From Lachnospira multipara ATCC 19207 (GTDB lineage Bacteria > Bacillota > Clostridia > Lachnospirales > Lachnospiraceae): DNA of 64,000 bases. Shown here piece by piece: positions 27,495-37,647 of the stretch. Each line of letters begins with the position of its first letter. The first letter of the stretch is position 1. The notes beneath the pieces were generated by a model. That model worked only from the letters and a program-made list of their open reading frames with translations, did not search any database and was not told where the DNA came from. The stretch is from assembly GCF_000424105.1 (NCBI RefSeq), contig NZ_AUJG01000004.1:1-64000 (forward strand), given 5' to 3'. The position numbers were made by a program, and so were the translations under genes.

Positions 27495-29333
27495 TTAGTG
27501 GAAAAAGCTGTAAATATTTTCCGCAAGCTCTAGGGTAATACCATCAACTTCCATAAGTTCTGGTATAGACGCATTTCTAATCTTATCAATATCAAGAAAC
27601 GCCTTCATTAAAGCCTTACGTTTTACAGGGCCAATTCCCTTAATATCATCAAGAACTGATTTCACCTCATACTTTCCACGCAAACTTCTATGGTAAGTAA
27701 TAGCAAATCTATGGGCTTCATCCTGAACTCGTGTTATAAGTTTAAAGCCTTCTGAATGCTTATTAATAGGAATCTCCACATTATTATAATAAAGACCCCT
27801 TGTACTATGCGTGTCATCCTTAACCATACCAGCAACAGGAATATTAAGGCCTAGACTGTCTAATACCTCAAGGGCAATATTTACCTGGCCTCGACCACCA
27901 TCCATCATAATAATATCTGGTAACTTAGAAAATCCTCTAGACTCCTCGCTGCCATCAATTTCAGCTAGTGCCCTATTAAATCTTCTAGTCAAAACCTCAC
28001 GCATAGATTCATAATCATTAGGTCCTTTAACTGTTCTAATCTTAAATTTTCTATAGTCATTTTTCTTAGGCTTACCATTTTCAAAAACAATCATTGAACC
28101 AACAGACTCTACACCACTTGTGTTAGATATATCATAAGCTTCAACACGCTTTAAATTCTTAAGATGTAGCCAACTCTCGATTTCCTTCATAGCGCCAATA
28201 GTTCTTTTTTCCTCAAGTTTAATCTTCTCCGTATCTTGATTAAGAACCATCTGTGCATTCTTATAGGCAAGTTCTACCATCTTCTCCTTATCCCCCTTCT
28301 TTGGAGTAATAAGACTAACTTTCCTTTGTTTTAAACCACTAAGCCACTCTGTAATAATATCCAGCTCCTCAATTTCTTCTTGAAGCATAATGATGTTAGG
28401 AATATACGGAGTTCCGCCATAATACTGCTTTATAAAATTTAAAATAATATCTGCTCTTGTATCTCCTGTGGCTACGCGCATATGAAAATGTTCTCGCCCC
28501 AATAACTTTCCTTCTCTTATAAAGAAAATCTGCACAACCGCATCTTCGCCATTAGAAGCACATGCAATTACATCTCTATCCGTTGGGTCATCTGCTGTAA
28601 TCTTCTGTTTTTGTGCGACCTGCTTAACAGAATTTAGTAAATCTCTATATCTAGCAGCCTCCTCAAATTCGAGATTTTCCGAAGCCTTTAACATTTTCTC
28701 ATTTAAAGAATCCATAATATCTGAGTAATTTCCATTTAAGAAACTTATAACATCATCAATTCTTTTATGATACTCTTCCATAGAAATGTAGCCCTGACAT
28801 GGGGCATCGCACTGTCCGATATGATAATTAAGACAAGGTCTTTCCTTGCCAATATCTGCTGGCAACTTTCTATTACAGGTTCTAACCTTATAAAGCTTAG
28901 TCAAAAGTTCAATAGTATCCTTAACTGCTGCCGATGAAGTATATGGGCCAAAATATTTTCCTGTACCATGCTTCATAGTTCTAGAAAAAAGAACCCTTGG
29001 AAAAGCCTCATTAACAGTAATCTTAATAAAAGGATAAGTCTTATCATCCTTAAGCATTGTATTATACTTTGGTCTATGCTCCTTAATAAGATTATTCTCT
29101 AAAACAAGAGCTTCAAGCTCTGAATCTGTAATTATGTACTCAAAGTAAGCCACACGAGACACCATTTGAATAATCTTAGGTGAATGATTTCTATGACTTT
29201 GAAAATACTGTCGCACCCTGTTCTTTAAAATCTTAGCCTTGCCAACATATATAATATTGTCAAATTTATCATGCATAATATATACTCCAGGCTTAGCTGG
29301 AAGCTTCTTTAACTCTTCTTCTAAATCAAACAT
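27495..29333 (-). CDS. uvrC: Excinuclease ABC subunit C
   Basis: The 612-residue UvrC has an N-terminal GIY-YIG nuclease ([20 protein letters not shown] at 15-34), four-Cys segment [30 protein letters not shown] motif ([20 protein letters not shown]) and RNase H-like nuclease ([30 protein letters not shown]). A C-terminal helix-hairpin-helix [17 protein letters not shown] closes it. It makes both incisions in nucleotide excision repair with UvrAB. All catalytic motifs are intact and the length is normal. Confidence 0.97.
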   Translation of the reverse strand: MFDLEEELKKLPAKPGVYIMHDKFDNIIYVGKAKILKNRVRQYFQSHRNHSPKIIQMVSRVAYFEYIITDSELEALVLENNLIKEHRPKYNTMLKDDKTYPFIKITVNEAFPRVLFSRTMKHGTGKYFGPYTSSAAVKDTIELLTKLYKVRTCNRKLPADIGKERPCLNYHIGQCDAPCQGYISMEEYHKRIDDVISFLNGNYSDIMDSLNEKMLKASENLEFEEAARYRDLLNSVKQVAQKQKITADDPTDRDVIACASNGEDAVVQIFFIREGKLLGREHFHMRVATGDTRADIILNFIKQYYGGTPYIPNIIMLQEEIEELDIITEWLSGLKQRKVSLITPKKGDKEKMVELAYKNAQMVLNQDTEKIKLEEKRTIGAMKEIESWLHLKNLKRVEAYDISNTSGVESVGSMIVFENGKPKKNDYRKFKIRTVKGPNDYESMREVLTRRFNRALAEIDGSEESRGFSKLPDIIMMDGGRGQVNIALEVLDSLGLNIPVAGMVKDDTHSTRGLYYNNVEIPINKHSEGFKLITRVQDEAHRFAITYHRSLRGKYEVKSVLDDIKGIGPVKRKALMKAFLDIDKIRNASIPELMEVDGITLELAENIYSFFH

Positions 29334-29584
29334 AATTTAATCTTCCCATTACCAATGATATTTACAATTCTCTTTGCTAATTCGCTCTACTTACATTATA
29401 TATTTGAAAAACATATTCATCAATTGAATGCAATATAATTTTATCATTAATTAATTTCTATACAAATATATTGATAAACCTAGTAAAATCAATGGTTTTT
29501 TCAATGTTTACTTGATATTATAAAAGTATTCTAACAAAATATAAGTACGGATATGTGAATAATTAAATATAAAGGAGAATGCTT

Positions 29585-30445
29585 ATGAGGAAAGTAAACT
29601 TAAAATTTAAACGTTTAATTTGCTTTTTTATAGCTATTATTTTATTGTTTTGTCTTGATAAAAATAACTATTTGCATCAAGTTAAGGCAGATAATGAAAC
29701 ACACGTATTTAATATTTCACCTGTTGGAAAAATTTATACGATTACTGAAAAATTTGATAATACTTACTCTATACCTGACAATAACTATACCCTTGATTTA
29801 TCTAATACAAGTAGGAACTCTCCTGCAGAAATAACTGAATTTATATATCAAACTAAACTTAAAATTGAACCCAATACAACAAATAATGCCACAATCACTA
29901 ATATTGAAGCCTTAGATGTTAATGAAAAAGCCGTTACTATAACAAGTTCAACTGATAATGATAATAGTTATACACTAGAATTTAATTCCTTTTTCTATGA
30001 CAATGTAGTTTTTGAAATAACTGATTCAGAAAACGAAAAATATTATTTAAAAATTAACCGCTATGCCGCAATTATTTCAACCAACTTCGATAATATAGAT
30101 GATCCAACTCCCACTACTAAAAAGGTTTTTGCTAATTTATATTTAGATGAAAAAGAAGAGGCTGGTTCAGAAGTAGTTAATTTAACTACTCTTATTAAAA
30201 AAGTTTATAACGATAACAGTTATGATTTTGATTATGCTTCAGTTGAATTAAATGGTTCACAAAATCTAGTAATAACTACTAATACCTACCGTGCATGCCA
30301 ATTTTCAACTGAGGTTGATTCAAATGTCAAAGAAGTATATTTCATAACAACAAGACCGCATTGGACTTCGAAAACTAATGGTATAATAACTGGATCTGGT
30401 ATGGGTGTTAAATATGACATATCAACAAAGAAGACAACTTATTAA
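29585..30445 (+). CDS. Secreted protein of unknown function (upstream of a pair)
   Basis: The 286-residue product has an N-terminal basic region and hydrophobic core (FKRLICFFIAIILLFCLDKN, about 7-26) ending near KADNE, a probable signal peptide. The rest is polar, Asn/Thr-rich and beta-like, suggesting one or two immunoglobulin- or cadherin-like domains, but I recognise no family. AAAGGAG stands 7 nt before this ATG; an ATG 6 nt earlier is too close. It is plus-strand between uvrC and metK, and 14 nt from the next secreted gene, so the two are probably a unit. Confidence 0.55.
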   Translation: MRKVNLKFKRLICFFIAIILLFCLDKNNYLHQVKADNETHVFNISPVGKIYTITEKFDNTYSIPDNNYTLDLSNTSRNSPAEITEFIYQTKLKIEPNTTNNATITNIEALDVNEKAVTITSSTDNDNSYTLEFNSFFYDNVVFEITDSENEKYYLKINRYAAIISTNFDNIDDPTPTTKKVFANLYLDEKEEAGSEVVNLTTLIKKVYNDNSYDFDYASVELNGSQNLVITTNTYRACQFSTEVDSNVKEVYFITTRPHWTSKTNGIITGSGMGVKYDISTKKTTY

Positions 30446-30459
30446 TTAGGAGAACGCTT

Positions 30460-31131
30460 ATGAAAAAAACAAAGATTATATTTTTATTATCATTAGTTAT
30501 TCTCATAATTTCAACTTTATACGTGCCTGTTAAAGCTGGAGATCTTTTATCCATTGAAGCTACAACAAGTGATACAAGAAACATACACATATCAGGAACA
30601 ACAGACTCAGATGTATACGCTATAATTCTTAGAATATACTACATAGAAAATGCCGACACACTTACTACAGAAGATGAATTTATAGCCGCACATAAAACAA
30701 TAGATGTACGTTCTATAGAAGTGACAAATAACACATATGATTTAACTATAGACTTAGGCCAGGAATTTAATATATTTGGTTATAACGGCCTATTAGTATA
30801 TGCTTCAGATTATGATGGCGGCTCTTTTAAAAGCACCATTGTTCAATACATAAATACATCGCCAACCAATAGTGATTCTGATACCACATCAAATAAAGAA
30901 GAAAGTAACACTATAACAGAAGTTACAACAGCTAATAGCTTTGAAGAAAATATCGAAACTGAAGCTATTTCTATTTCTGAAAATGTAACTACTAACACTC
31001 AAAACGAAAAAGCAGCCAATGATAATATTGACACTGGAGATTTTTCTAAATCAGTTTTTTATTTAATTCTATTACTAATTGTATTAGGTGTAATAATACT
31101 AGAATTGAATAAAAATAAAAAACAACTATAA
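30460..31131 (+). CDS. Secreted, C-terminally anchored protein of unknown function
   Basis: The 223-residue protein has a signal peptide (about 1-27, ending near VKAGD), a beta-rich domain of about 110 residues and a Ser/Thr/Asn/Glu-rich spacer (about 130-185). It ends DNIDTGDFSK, a 20-residue hydrophobic helix and a Lys-rich tail. That ending resembles an LPxTG cell-wall sorting signal whose motif has drifted to NIDTGD, or a simple membrane anchor. Probably displayed together with the product of the gene 14 nt upstream. AGGAGA precedes the ATG. Confidence 0.6.
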   Translation: MKKTKIIFLLSLVILIISTLYVPVKAGDLLSIEATTSDTRNIHISGTTDSDVYAIILRIYYIENADTLTTEDEFIAAHKTIDVRSIEVTNNTYDLTIDLGQEFNIFGYNGLLVYASDYDGGSFKSTIVQYINTSPTNSDSDTTSNKEESNTITEVTTANSFEENIETEAISISENVTTNTQNEKAANDNIDTGDFSKSVFYLILLLIVLGVIILELNKNKKQL

Positions 31132-31135
31132 ATAC

Positions 31136-31242
31136 CAAAAAGGAAGCAGCTATACCAAATTATTGTACCGACCTCCCAATCGTTAGATTTTTAGGTCTAA
31201 CTTTTGGGGGTCGGTACATATGGCTAACTGCTTCCTTTTATA
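31136..31242. terminator. Bidirectional terminator, nested hairpins
   Basis: An outer stem (AAAAGGAAGCAG/CTGCTTCCTTTT) encloses an inner one (GTACCGACC/GGTCGGTAC). T-rich tracts lie on both sides. It ends the secreted-protein pair on plus and metK on minus. Confidence 0.8.
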
Positions 31243-31277
31243 CTTTTTATTTACTACATATCAGTCTATCGAATTAA

Positions 31278-32453
31278 TTATAAGTATTTTTTCAAAGTAT
31301 CAACCTTATCAAGATGCTCCCATGGTAAATCTACATCTGTTCTACCAAAATGACCATAAGCTGCTGTCTGCTTATAAATTGGTCTTCTAAGGTCTAACAT
31401 CTTTATAATACCATTTGGTCTTAAATCGAAGTTTTCTCTTACAATTTCAACTAACTTCTCTTCTGATAGCTTACCTGTTCCAAATGTATCTACTCTAACT
31501 GATGTTGGAGTTGCAACACCAATAGCATATGATAACTGGATTTCACATCTATCTGCAAGGCCTGCTGCAACAATGTTCTTAGCAACATATCTTGCTGCAT
31601 AAGCTGCTGAACGGTCAACCTTAGTACAATCCTTACCTGAGAAAGCTCCACCACCGTGTCTTGCAGCTCCACCGTAAGTATCTACAATAATCTTACGTCC
31701 TGTAAGTCCTGAGTCACCGTTTGGTCCGCCAATTACAAAACGTCCTGTTGGGTTGATGTAAATCTTAGTGTTCTCATCAATCATCTTAGGATCAACGATT
31801 GCATCAATTACATACTTCTTAATATCAGCATGAATCTGATCCTGAGTTACATCTGCAGCATGCTGGCTTGAAACTACGATAGCATCAAGTCTTACTGGCT
31901 TGTCGTTCTCATCATATTCTACTGTAACCTGAGTCTTTCCATCTGGTCTTAAGTAGCTAAGTGTGCCATCCTTACGAACCTTAGTTAACTGAAGAGAAAG
32001 CTTCTGTGCTAAGTTAGCTGAGTATGGCATAAATTCAGGTGTTTCATTAGTTGCATAACCAAACATCATACCCTGATCACCAGCACCTGTTTCTAAGTCA
32101 TCCTTACCATCTCTTGTTTCAATAGCATTATCAACACCCATAGCAATATCTGCAGACTGCTTATCAAGAGCAACCATAACTGCACATGTGTTACCGTCAA
32201 ATCCCTTATCTGAAGAATCATATCCTATATCTGTTACTGTTTTACGAACGATGGCTGGGATATCAACATTTGCCTTAGTTGTAACCTCACCCATAACCAT
32301 AACAAAACCTGTATTAGTTAATGTTTCACAAGCTACTCTTGAGTATGGATCCTGCTCAAATAATGCATCTAAAACAGCATCTGAAACCTGATCACAGATT
32401 TTATCTGGATGTCCTTCTGTTACTGATTCTGATGTAAATAATCTTTTTTCCAT
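31278..32453 (-). CDS. metK: S-adenosylmethionine synthetase
   Basis: The 391-residue MetK starts [18 protein letters not shown], with the ATP-binding GHPDK and the later [12 protein letters not shown] and [16 protein letters not shown] signatures. It forms SAM from methionine and ATP. AAAGGAG lies about 11 nt before this ATG; an open frame extending another 27 codons upstream runs into the riboswitch terminator and is not coding. Expression is controlled by the SAM-I riboswitch upstream. Confidence 0.97.
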   Translation of the reverse strand: MEKRLFTSESVTEGHPDKICDQVSDAVLDALFEQDPYSRVACETLTNTGFVMVMGEVTTKANVDIPAIVRKTVTDIGYDSSDKGFDGNTCAVMVALDKQSADIAMGVDNAIETRDGKDDLETGAGDQGMMFGYATNETPEFMPYSANLAQKLSLQLTKVRKDGTLSYLRPDGKTQVTVEYDENDKPVRLDAIVVSSQHAADVTQDQIHADIKKYVIDAIVDPKMIDENTKIYINPTGRFVIGGPNGDSGLTGRKIIVDTYGGAARHGGGAFSGKDCTKVDRSAAYAARYVAKNIVAAGLADRCEIQLSYAIGVATPTSVRVDTFGTGKLSEEKLVEIVRENFDLRPNGIIKMLDLRRPIYKQTAAYGHFGRTDVDLPWEHLDKVDTLKKYL

Positions 32454-32528
32454 TGTATTAGTTTCTCCTTTCAAACTTAAACAACCGTTGTCTTCTTGTG
32501 AATATTTTTTATATCTAAAATTAGCGAA

Positions 32529-32557
32529 ATGCAAAAAAATAAGTCCCTTAAGGGACT
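32529..32557 (-). terminator. SAM riboswitch expression-platform terminator
   Basis: On the minus strand AGTCCC-TTAA-GGGACT is a perfect hairpin followed by TTATTTTTTT. It sits between the SAM-I aptamer and metK and would stop transcription when SAM is bound. Confidence 0.88.
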
Positions 32558-32572
32558 CTAAATAAATTCAGA

Positions 32573-32688
32573 CTCCTCTTATTGTTCGAAATTCTCTCGC
32601 TCAGGTTGGCACCTTCCTCTAATCAATGTTAAAGGGGTTGCCGGGCTTCTTAGGTCCTATGTACCTCCACCACTCTAAATAAGGGATA
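32573..32688 (-). ncRNA. SAM-I (S-box) riboswitch aptamer for metK
   Basis: On the minus strand the sequence runs CTTATTTAGAGTGGTGGAGG, then GAAGCCCGGCAACC, then GGTGCCAACCTGAGCGAGAG and ends with AATAAGAGG, which pairs with the first CTTATT as P1. These are the hallmark blocks of the S-box. SAM binding would favour the downstream terminator and shut off metK. Confidence 0.95.
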
Positions 32689-32738
32689 TAATCAATATTC
32701 AATTAACTCACAAATCGATAGTTATCTATCGTAATAGC

Positions 32739-32767
32739 ATGATAATATATGTGTATTATTTCGTCAA
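32739..32767 (-). promoter_or_regulatory. metK leader promoter
   Basis: TTGACG (32762-32767) and TATCAT (32739-32744) are separated by 17 nt on the minus strand. The start near 32732 precedes the aptamer by about 45 nt. Confidence 0.6.
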
Positions 32768-32820
32768 GGGTATTTTATGAAATAAAAAGCTTCTTATTAA
32801 GAAAACTTTCTCATATACAT

Positions 32821-32858
32821 TTTTTTAAAACCCCAGAGCAGCTTTCACCACTCTGGGT
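32821..32858 (-). terminator. Terminator after the HD-GYP gene
   Basis: CCCAGAG pairs with CTCTGGG, followed by GTTTTAAAAAAA on the minus strand, immediately downstream of the gene ending at 32884. Confidence 0.75.
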
Positions 32859-32883
32859 AAAAATGAAGAAGGAAGTTATAAAG

Positions 32884-33984
32884 CTAATTAATTAAGGCTA
32901 CAATTTCTAGATTTGTCTCTCTAGATAAATCTATCAGCCTCTTTCCAACTAATACTGTAGGTCTAGATAGGTCATTTTCATTAACAAGAATAACCTTGCC
33001 TACGCTTCCATCTGACAGTCTTACATCTGTATGAATATAGGAAGTAACTATGTTTCTTAAAAATGTAATTGCTACGGTAGGATCATATTTACTAAAAGAT
33101 TCCTTATACATTATATCTACGACGCTAAAAGGACATATTGCCTTTCTATAAACTCTATTAGCTGTCATGGCATCATAGACATCTGCAACCGTTATAATCT
33201 TTGCTTCTAGTGGAAGCATCTCATTTTTAAGACCAAATGGATAACCACTACCATCACATCTTTCATGATGTAGAAGCACTGCTTCCTTAATTCTTTGATC
33301 TATATTTTGATTCTTTAAAGCCTCGTAACCAAGATTAACATGTTTTTTCATAATGGTATATTCATTGTCTGTTAATCTACCTGGCTTTGTTAGAATTTCA
33401 ATCGGAATTTGAAGCTTGCCAACATCGTGCACTATTCCAGCTAAGGCTAATAATCGAATCTTTTCCTCGTTGTAATTTAGCCATCTACCAATAGTTGATG
33501 CAAGCAAGGATACACTTACACTATGAACATAAGTTAAATCATCGTACTGCCTGATACTATGAATCATATCAAGTAGCTGCAAATTATTAGGAGTGGTCTT
33601 AAGGAGTTTTAACGGACCCTCTAATAATTTGGCTGTATCGATGGACTTGTTGAAATTGATTACATTTTCAAGCTCTTCCTTAACCTCCGAAACTGAATGT
33701 ATAAATTCCGCCTCGAATTTCTGAAAAGCTTCAGACTCTCTTACCTTGTCGTAATATTTAACGGTTTCTCCTGATTCTTGTAAAAATGGTACGTCCTCGT
33801 TAGTGGACTCATTGTCAACGTAAACCTTAATCTCAAGTATATGATGATTTGAAATAGTTGAAATAAGGTCCCAATTTAGTACCGAACCCTTCTTTACTAG
33901 AAGATGTCCATCAGGGGTAATAACGTCTTTAGCAAGCGTCATTCCTACTTCTGCGTCAAATATAAATATTACGGCCTCTTCCAT
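32884..33984 (-). CDS. HD-GYP domain cyclic-di-GMP phosphodiesterase
   Basis: The 366-residue protein has an N-terminal accessory domain of DUF3391-like look (about 1-110) and an HD-GYP domain (about 145-320). Its HD pair lies in GIVHDVGKLQIP near 188, HH in LLHHERCDGSGYPFGL and the GYP is intact. A small C-terminal beta domain (about 320-366) follows. HD-GYP enzymes hydrolyse c-di-GMP to pGpG or GMP. GGAG precedes the ATG by 8 nt. Other c-di-GMP proteins of the window are at 44.5 kb (EAL) and 51.9 kb (GGDEF). Confidence 0.9.
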   Translation of the reverse strand: MEEAVIFIFDAEVGMTLAKDVITPDGHLLVKKGSVLNWDLISTISNHHILEIKVYVDNESTNEDVPFLQESGETVKYYDKVRESEAFQKFEAEFIHSVSEVKEELENVINFNKSIDTAKLLEGPLKLLKTTPNNLQLLDMIHSIRQYDDLTYVHSVSVSLLASTIGRWLNYNEEKIRLLALAGIVHDVGKLQIPIEILTKPGRLTDNEYTIMKKHVNLGYEALKNQNIDQRIKEAVLLHHERCDGSGYPFGLKNEMLPLEAKIITVADVYDAMTANRVYRKAICPFSVVDIMYKESFSKYDPTVAITFLRNIVTSYIHTDVRLSDGSVGKVILVNENDLSRPTVLVGKRLIDLSRETNLEIVALIN

Positions 33985-34094
33985 ATTGTGTACTCCATTA
34001 ATACTAATAAAACTATGGTATAATTATAAACTTTAAATTATCTTATGTCAACTTTTATACTTAATTATTGATAGTTTTAGAATATATCTTTGCA

Positions 34095-34166
34095 TAAAAA
34101 AAGAACCTCTCAGCAGCTATTGTATAACGCTCTCCGCGTCCTACGTTCTCCTTAAGGTTCTTTTAA
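34095..34166 (-). terminator. Terminator after the small membrane protein gene
   Basis: AAAAGAACCT and AGGTTCTTTTTTT form a 10-bp stem with a loop of about 45 nt containing GC-rich inner pairing; a T-run follows on the minus strand. Confidence 0.75.
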
Positions 34167-34205
34167 ATACTTCTCCCGTTTTGTCCCTATCCTTAGGAAC
34201 TAAAT

Positions 34206-34472
34206 TTATGTTAAGCCAATGCTGTCTATTTCAGCTGGCATAACCACCTCAACCGCTGGAACATTGTCCACTTCGTTGATTCCATTTGTTGCTCTATCTT
34301 GATTTATGTTTCTTTCATTTACAAAAAATACAATGGCAATAAGAGCAGCTATTCCTATAAAAAGGGCTATAACATCCTTTTTTACAGCCTCTAATCTTTC
34401 TTCAATTGTAGGTCTTTTCTCATCATCTTCGTAGTAATTATAATCTTCGCTAAGAATCTTAAATAATCCCAT
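34206..34472 (-). CDS. Small single-pass membrane protein, function unknown
   Basis: The 88-residue product starts at the ATG at 34472, 8 nt after GGAGG. The cytoplasmic part is acidic (EDYNYYEDDEKRPTIEERL), then one membrane helix at about 37-54 and an extracytoplasmic tail with DRATNGINEVDN. I do not recognise a family. It is probably monocistronic, with terminators on both sides (34.1 and 34.5 kb). Confidence 0.6.
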   Translation of the reverse strand: MGLFKILSEDYNYYEDDEKRPTIEERLEAVKKDVIALFIGIAALIAIVFFVNERNINQDRATNGINEVDNVPAVEVVMPAEIDSIGLT

Positions 34473-34521
34473 TTTTAAAACCTCCAATTCTTCCTTGTAT
34501 TTTCTTTATCGGAACTAATAT

Positions 34522-34568
34522 AAAAAAATTAACCCCCAAATAAAAATTTTTAAAAATTTATTTGGAGG
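34522..34568 (-). terminator. Terminator after the YitT gene
   Basis: CCTCCAAATAAA pairs with TTTATTTGGGGG across an A/T-only loop, followed by TTAATTTTTTTA on the minus strand. Confidence 0.75.
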
Positions 34569-34597
34569 TCAATATAAATTGCTCTATTAAATTTGGT

Positions 34598-35518
34598 TTA
34601 CGCGATCTTATCTTTCGCATGTAGTGGCTTATCTTTGATTAGTTTTGGAATATATCTAATCTCTGAAACTGTATATACTGTTACAAAAGCCTTAGGATCA
34701 TTTTCCTCAATAAAACGCATAAGCTTTTGATACTCCTGCTTTGTAACAATACAGATAATTTCACGTCTAGTTATCATATCATAGGCGCCAATTGCCTGAT
34801 AAATTGTAGCGCCGCTATGTAGTTCATGTAAAATGTAATCTCTAATAAGTTCTTCTTTCTCTGTAATGATACAAACTCTCTTCTTAATATTTTGTCCAAA
34901 GATGAAATGATCTAGAACAATACCATTAATATATGTTCCAAAAAGTGATAAAATCACTGACTTTGCATCATAGAAAAATATTGTTGAACAAGCAATCAAT
35001 ATACCTGCAATAGCCATACCCTTTCCAAGCTCTAAATGAAAATATTTATTAAGCACCTTGGCAACAATATCCATTCCTCCTGAACTTGCATTATCATTAA
35101 ATAACAGAGCACATCCAAAGCTTACTAGACATACATAAAGTATAACATCTAAAAAGGCATCATTTGTTAGTGATACATTATTTGGATATACATTTTCAAA
35201 AACCCCTAAAAATACTGGAAGTAAAAGGGATGTATAAATTGTCTTAAATCCAAATTCTGAACCAAATAAGGCAAAGCCTACAATCAATAAAAGAATGTTC
35301 ATAATAAAAGTTAATTGTGAAACTGTAAGTGGCAATACATTTGCCAAAACAATTGCTAAAGCCGAAACACTTGAAATTGCTGTGTTAGATGGCTCCATAA
35401 AAAAATAAACTGCAAAGGCTATAATAAATGTGGCAAAAGCCATGTAAATTAAGTCTTTAATACACTCTCCTACAGAATTGTAGTTTGGTAAAATCTTAAA
35501 ACTTCTAAGCTTATTCAT
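34598..35518 (-). CDS. YitT family membrane protein (DUF161/DUF2179)
   Basis: The 306-residue protein has five or six membrane helices up to about residue 205, including GMDIVAKVLNKYFHLELG of the YitT repeat, and a cytoplasmic DUF2179 domain (about 215-295, KRVCIITEKEELIRDYILHELHSGATI). Some YitT relatives have been suggested to move amino acids, but the general function is open. AAAGGAG lies just before the ATG. It lies 25 nt downstream of the DEAD-box helicase gene, so co-transcription is possible. Confidence 0.85.
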   Translation of the reverse strand: MNKLRSFKILPNYNSVGECIKDLIYMAFATFIIAFAVYFFMEPSNTAISSVSALAIVLANVLPLTVSQLTFIMNILLLIVGFALFGSEFGFKTIYTSLLLPVFLGVFENVYPNNVSLTNDAFLDVILYVCLVSFGCALLFNDNASSGGMDIVAKVLNKYFHLELGKGMAIAGILIACSTIFFYDAKSVILSLFGTYINGIVLDHFIFGQNIKKRVCIITEKEELIRDYILHELHSGATIYQAIGAYDMITRREIICIVTKQEYQKLMRFIEENDPKAFVTVYTVSEIRYIPKLIKDKPLHAKDKIA

Positions 35519-35542
35519 GATGACTCCTTTAGCTTTATTTAA

Positions 35543-36928
35543 TTATTTAGCTGTCGATTTTTTTGAGCTAGATCTATTATTTGACTTGTAATTTCTAGCT
35601 TTATCCGACTTAAATACATTTTCACGACCATTATTCTTACGATTGTCATTATGTCTATTATCCCTGTGGTTATCGTTTCTTCTTGGTCTATTATTATCTT
35701 TATAATTTCTTCTAGCAGAGTTTTTTCTATAATTGTTGCGCTTATTGTTACGCTTGAACTTTGTTCTATCTAATTCAAGGGACCATTCTGTGCTTGCCTC
35801 TGGAATTTCCTTGCCCATGAGCTTTTCAATTTCATAAAGCAAATGTAACTCATCCTCACAGCAAAGTGTGTAGGCAATTCCTGACTCGCCGGCACGTCCT
35901 GTTCTACCAATTCTATGAACGTAATTGTCGGACTCTTCAGGTAAATCATAGTTAAAAACATAATTTAACTTAGGAATATCAAGTCCTCTTGCCGCAACAT
36001 CTGTGGCAACAAGGATTTGAACCTGACCTGAACGGAATCTATCAAGAGCGTCTTTTCTTTGACCTTGAGTCTTATCGCCGTGAATTGATACTGCAAGTAA
36101 TCCTGCCTTTACTAAGGCCTTATGAAGTCTATCTGCACCCTTTTTAGTTCTAGTAAATACGATTGCATTCTTTCTATCCTTACGAGGAAGTGCAAGATTT
36201 TCAGGGTTCTTAATCTCATTTTGTAAAAACTGAATAATAATTGTGTCTTTAAGCTCGCCTTTAGTGTAGATTAAACGCTGATCTACTGTTTCAGCAGCAT
36301 CGTTTTGAGCTGCAACCTGAATACGAACCGGGTCTTTAAGCATCTGATTAGCCAAATCTTCCACTGCCTTATCCATTGTGGCAGAAAACATAATCATCTG
36401 GCGCCACTCAGGCAAAAGTGAATTAATCTTTCTAACATCTGGCACAAAACCCATATCAAGCATTCTATCAGCTTCATCTAATACGAAATAATCTACGGAT
36501 TTAAAATCTAGCACCCCTTCGTTATAAAGGTCAATTAAACGTCCTGGTGTGGCAACAATAATATCTGCCCCACGCTTTAACTGTGCTAACTGATTACCTT
36601 TTTTAGCACCTCCATAAAGACATACTGTCTTTAAATCCATATATCTTCCGTACTTTTTAAAATTCTCAAAAGTCTGGATTGCTAACTCTCTTGTTGGTGT
36701 AAGAATAAGCGCTCTAACTCTTGCTCTCTTTCTAAATTCTATTGAATTAAGGATTGGCAAAGCAAATGCAGCTGTTTTACCTGTACCTGTCTGTGCTAAT
36801 CCTATAACGTCACTGCCTTCCATAATAACAGGAATTGCCTTCTCCTGAATAGGAGTAGCTTCTTCATAACCTGCTTTTCTAATGGCATTTAAAATATCTT
36901 TCTTAATTCCAAATTCTTTAAATTTCAA
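35543..36928 (-). CDS. DEAD-box RNA helicase, TTG start
   Basis: The 461-residue helicase has the full motif set: Q motif (PIQEKAIP), AQTGTGKTAA, PTRELAIQ, DEAD in VLDEADRMLDMG, SAT, VATDVAARGLDIP and HRIGRTGRAG. The C-terminus (about 390-461) is rich in Asn, Arg and Lys, an RNA-binding tail. It resembles RhlE/CshA types that act in ribosome assembly or RNA decay. The start codon is TTG with an AGAAAGAG ribosome site. A terminator of the upstream gene separates it from LMW-PTP. Confidence 0.93.
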   Translation of the reverse strand: MKFKEFGIKKDILNAIRKAGYEEATPIQEKAIPVIMEGSDVIGLAQTGTGKTAAFALPILNSIEFRKRARVRALILTPTRELAIQTFENFKKYGRYMDLKTVCLYGGAKKGNQLAQLKRGADIIVATPGRLIDLYNEGVLDFKSVDYFVLDEADRMLDMGFVPDVRKINSLLPEWRQMIMFSATMDKAVEDLANQMLKDPVRIQVAAQNDAAETVDQRLIYTKGELKDTIIIQFLQNEIKNPENLALPRKDRKNAIVFTRTKKGADRLHKALVKAGLLAVSIHGDKTQGQRKDALDRFRSGQVQILVATDVAARGLDIPKLNYVFNYDLPEESDNYVHRIGRTGRAGESGIAYTLCCEDELHLLYEIEKLMGKEIPEASTEWSLELDRTKFKRNNKRNNYRKNSARRNYKDNNRPRRNDNHRDNRHNDNRKNNGRENVFKSDKARNYKSNNRSSSKKSTAK

Positions 36929-36944
36929 TACTTTCTCTCTTTCT

Positions 36945-36988
36945 AAAAAAAGACTGATCAGCTCATAAATAGTGCGATCAGTCTAGGT
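36945..36988 (-). terminator. Terminator after the LMW-PTP gene
   Basis: AGACTGATC pairs with GATCAGTCT, followed by TTTTTTT on the minus strand, just before the helicase gene. Confidence 0.85.
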
Positions 36989-37091
36989 CTATTTTTACTT
37001 TCATTTGCACGTGTCTCTAAGAGCAACCCCTCAATTATACAGTGCTTTCATAAAAATTACAAAACATATATTTAATTAATCTCTAAAGATT

Positions 37092-37550
37092 TTATAAATT
37101 TTTCAAAAGTTGCCCACAGGCTAAGTAAATATCATCCCAGGTTTTTTGAAAGTTTCCTGTATACCAAGGGTCAGCAACGTCTCTTTTTTGGCCTGCATAT
37201 TCCATCATTAAATGAACTTTACCTTCAGTATCTTCTGGAATTAGTTTCCTTAGATTTCTAATATTATTAGAATCCATTGCAATGAGTAAGTCAAACTTAT
37301 CATAATCCTCATACTTAACTTGTCTAGCTCTTTTCCCTTCACAAGTAATTCCATGCTTTGCAAGTATATCTCTAGCAGGAGGATAAACTGGATTTCCCAC
37401 TCCATGCCATATTTCTTCTGTTGAAGTTGCTGCTGATTCTATGTAAAACTCATCAGCCCTTCCCTGTTTTTCTACCATATCTTTTAAAATAAATTCTGCC
37501 ATTGGCGAACGGCAGATGTTGCCGTGGCAGATGAATAGTATTTTTATCAT
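37092..37550 (-). CDS. Low-molecular-weight protein-tyrosine phosphatase; host gene of the island
   Basis: The 152-residue phosphatase starts MIKILFICHGNICRSPMAEF with the catalytic P-loop CHGNICRS at 8-15. The general-acid loop is VADPWYTGNF near 126-135 (Asp-Pro). It dephosphorylates phosphotyrosine on proteins, often in capsule or stress pathways. The gene is complete and followed by a terminator. Its first 31 nt are duplicated three times further right, each ending after 9-10 codons, which marks it as the integration site of the adjacent island. Its present RBS and promoter belong to the last element that entered (inference). Confidence 0.93.
   Translation of the reverse strand: MIKILFICHGNICRSPMAEFILKDMVEKQGRADEFYIESAATSTEEIWHGVGNPVYPPARDILAKHGITCEGKRARQVKYEDYDKFDLLIAMDSNNIRNLRKLIPEDTEGKVHLMMEYAGQKRDVADPWYTGNFQKTWDDIYLACGQLLKNL
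37520..37550 (-). other. attachment site A (att within the LMW-PTP start)
   Basis: These are the first 31 nt of the LMW-PTP gene (minus strand). The same word recurs with 1, 3 and 4 differences at 40677, 43601 and 48125. Outside the 31 nt the flanks are unrelated, except that the minus-strand upstream side always ends in a plausible ribosome binding site. Confidence 0.75.
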
Positions 37551-37647
37551 AGTATTGTAAATCCTCTGTTTCCCTTGATTTTACTGGGTTTGCGTCACAT
37601 TTTCGGCAGAATGATTTTCTCCATTTCTTGGCATATCTTGGCATAAA

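Noticed and set aside
32454-32534. N-terminal extension of MetK
   Set aside because: The open frame runs through the riboswitch terminator, and MetK proteins start at the MEKRLFTSE position.
37520-37550. tRNA-type attachment site
   Set aside because: No tRNA sequence at any of the four copies; the repeat is clearly the start of the phosphatase gene.
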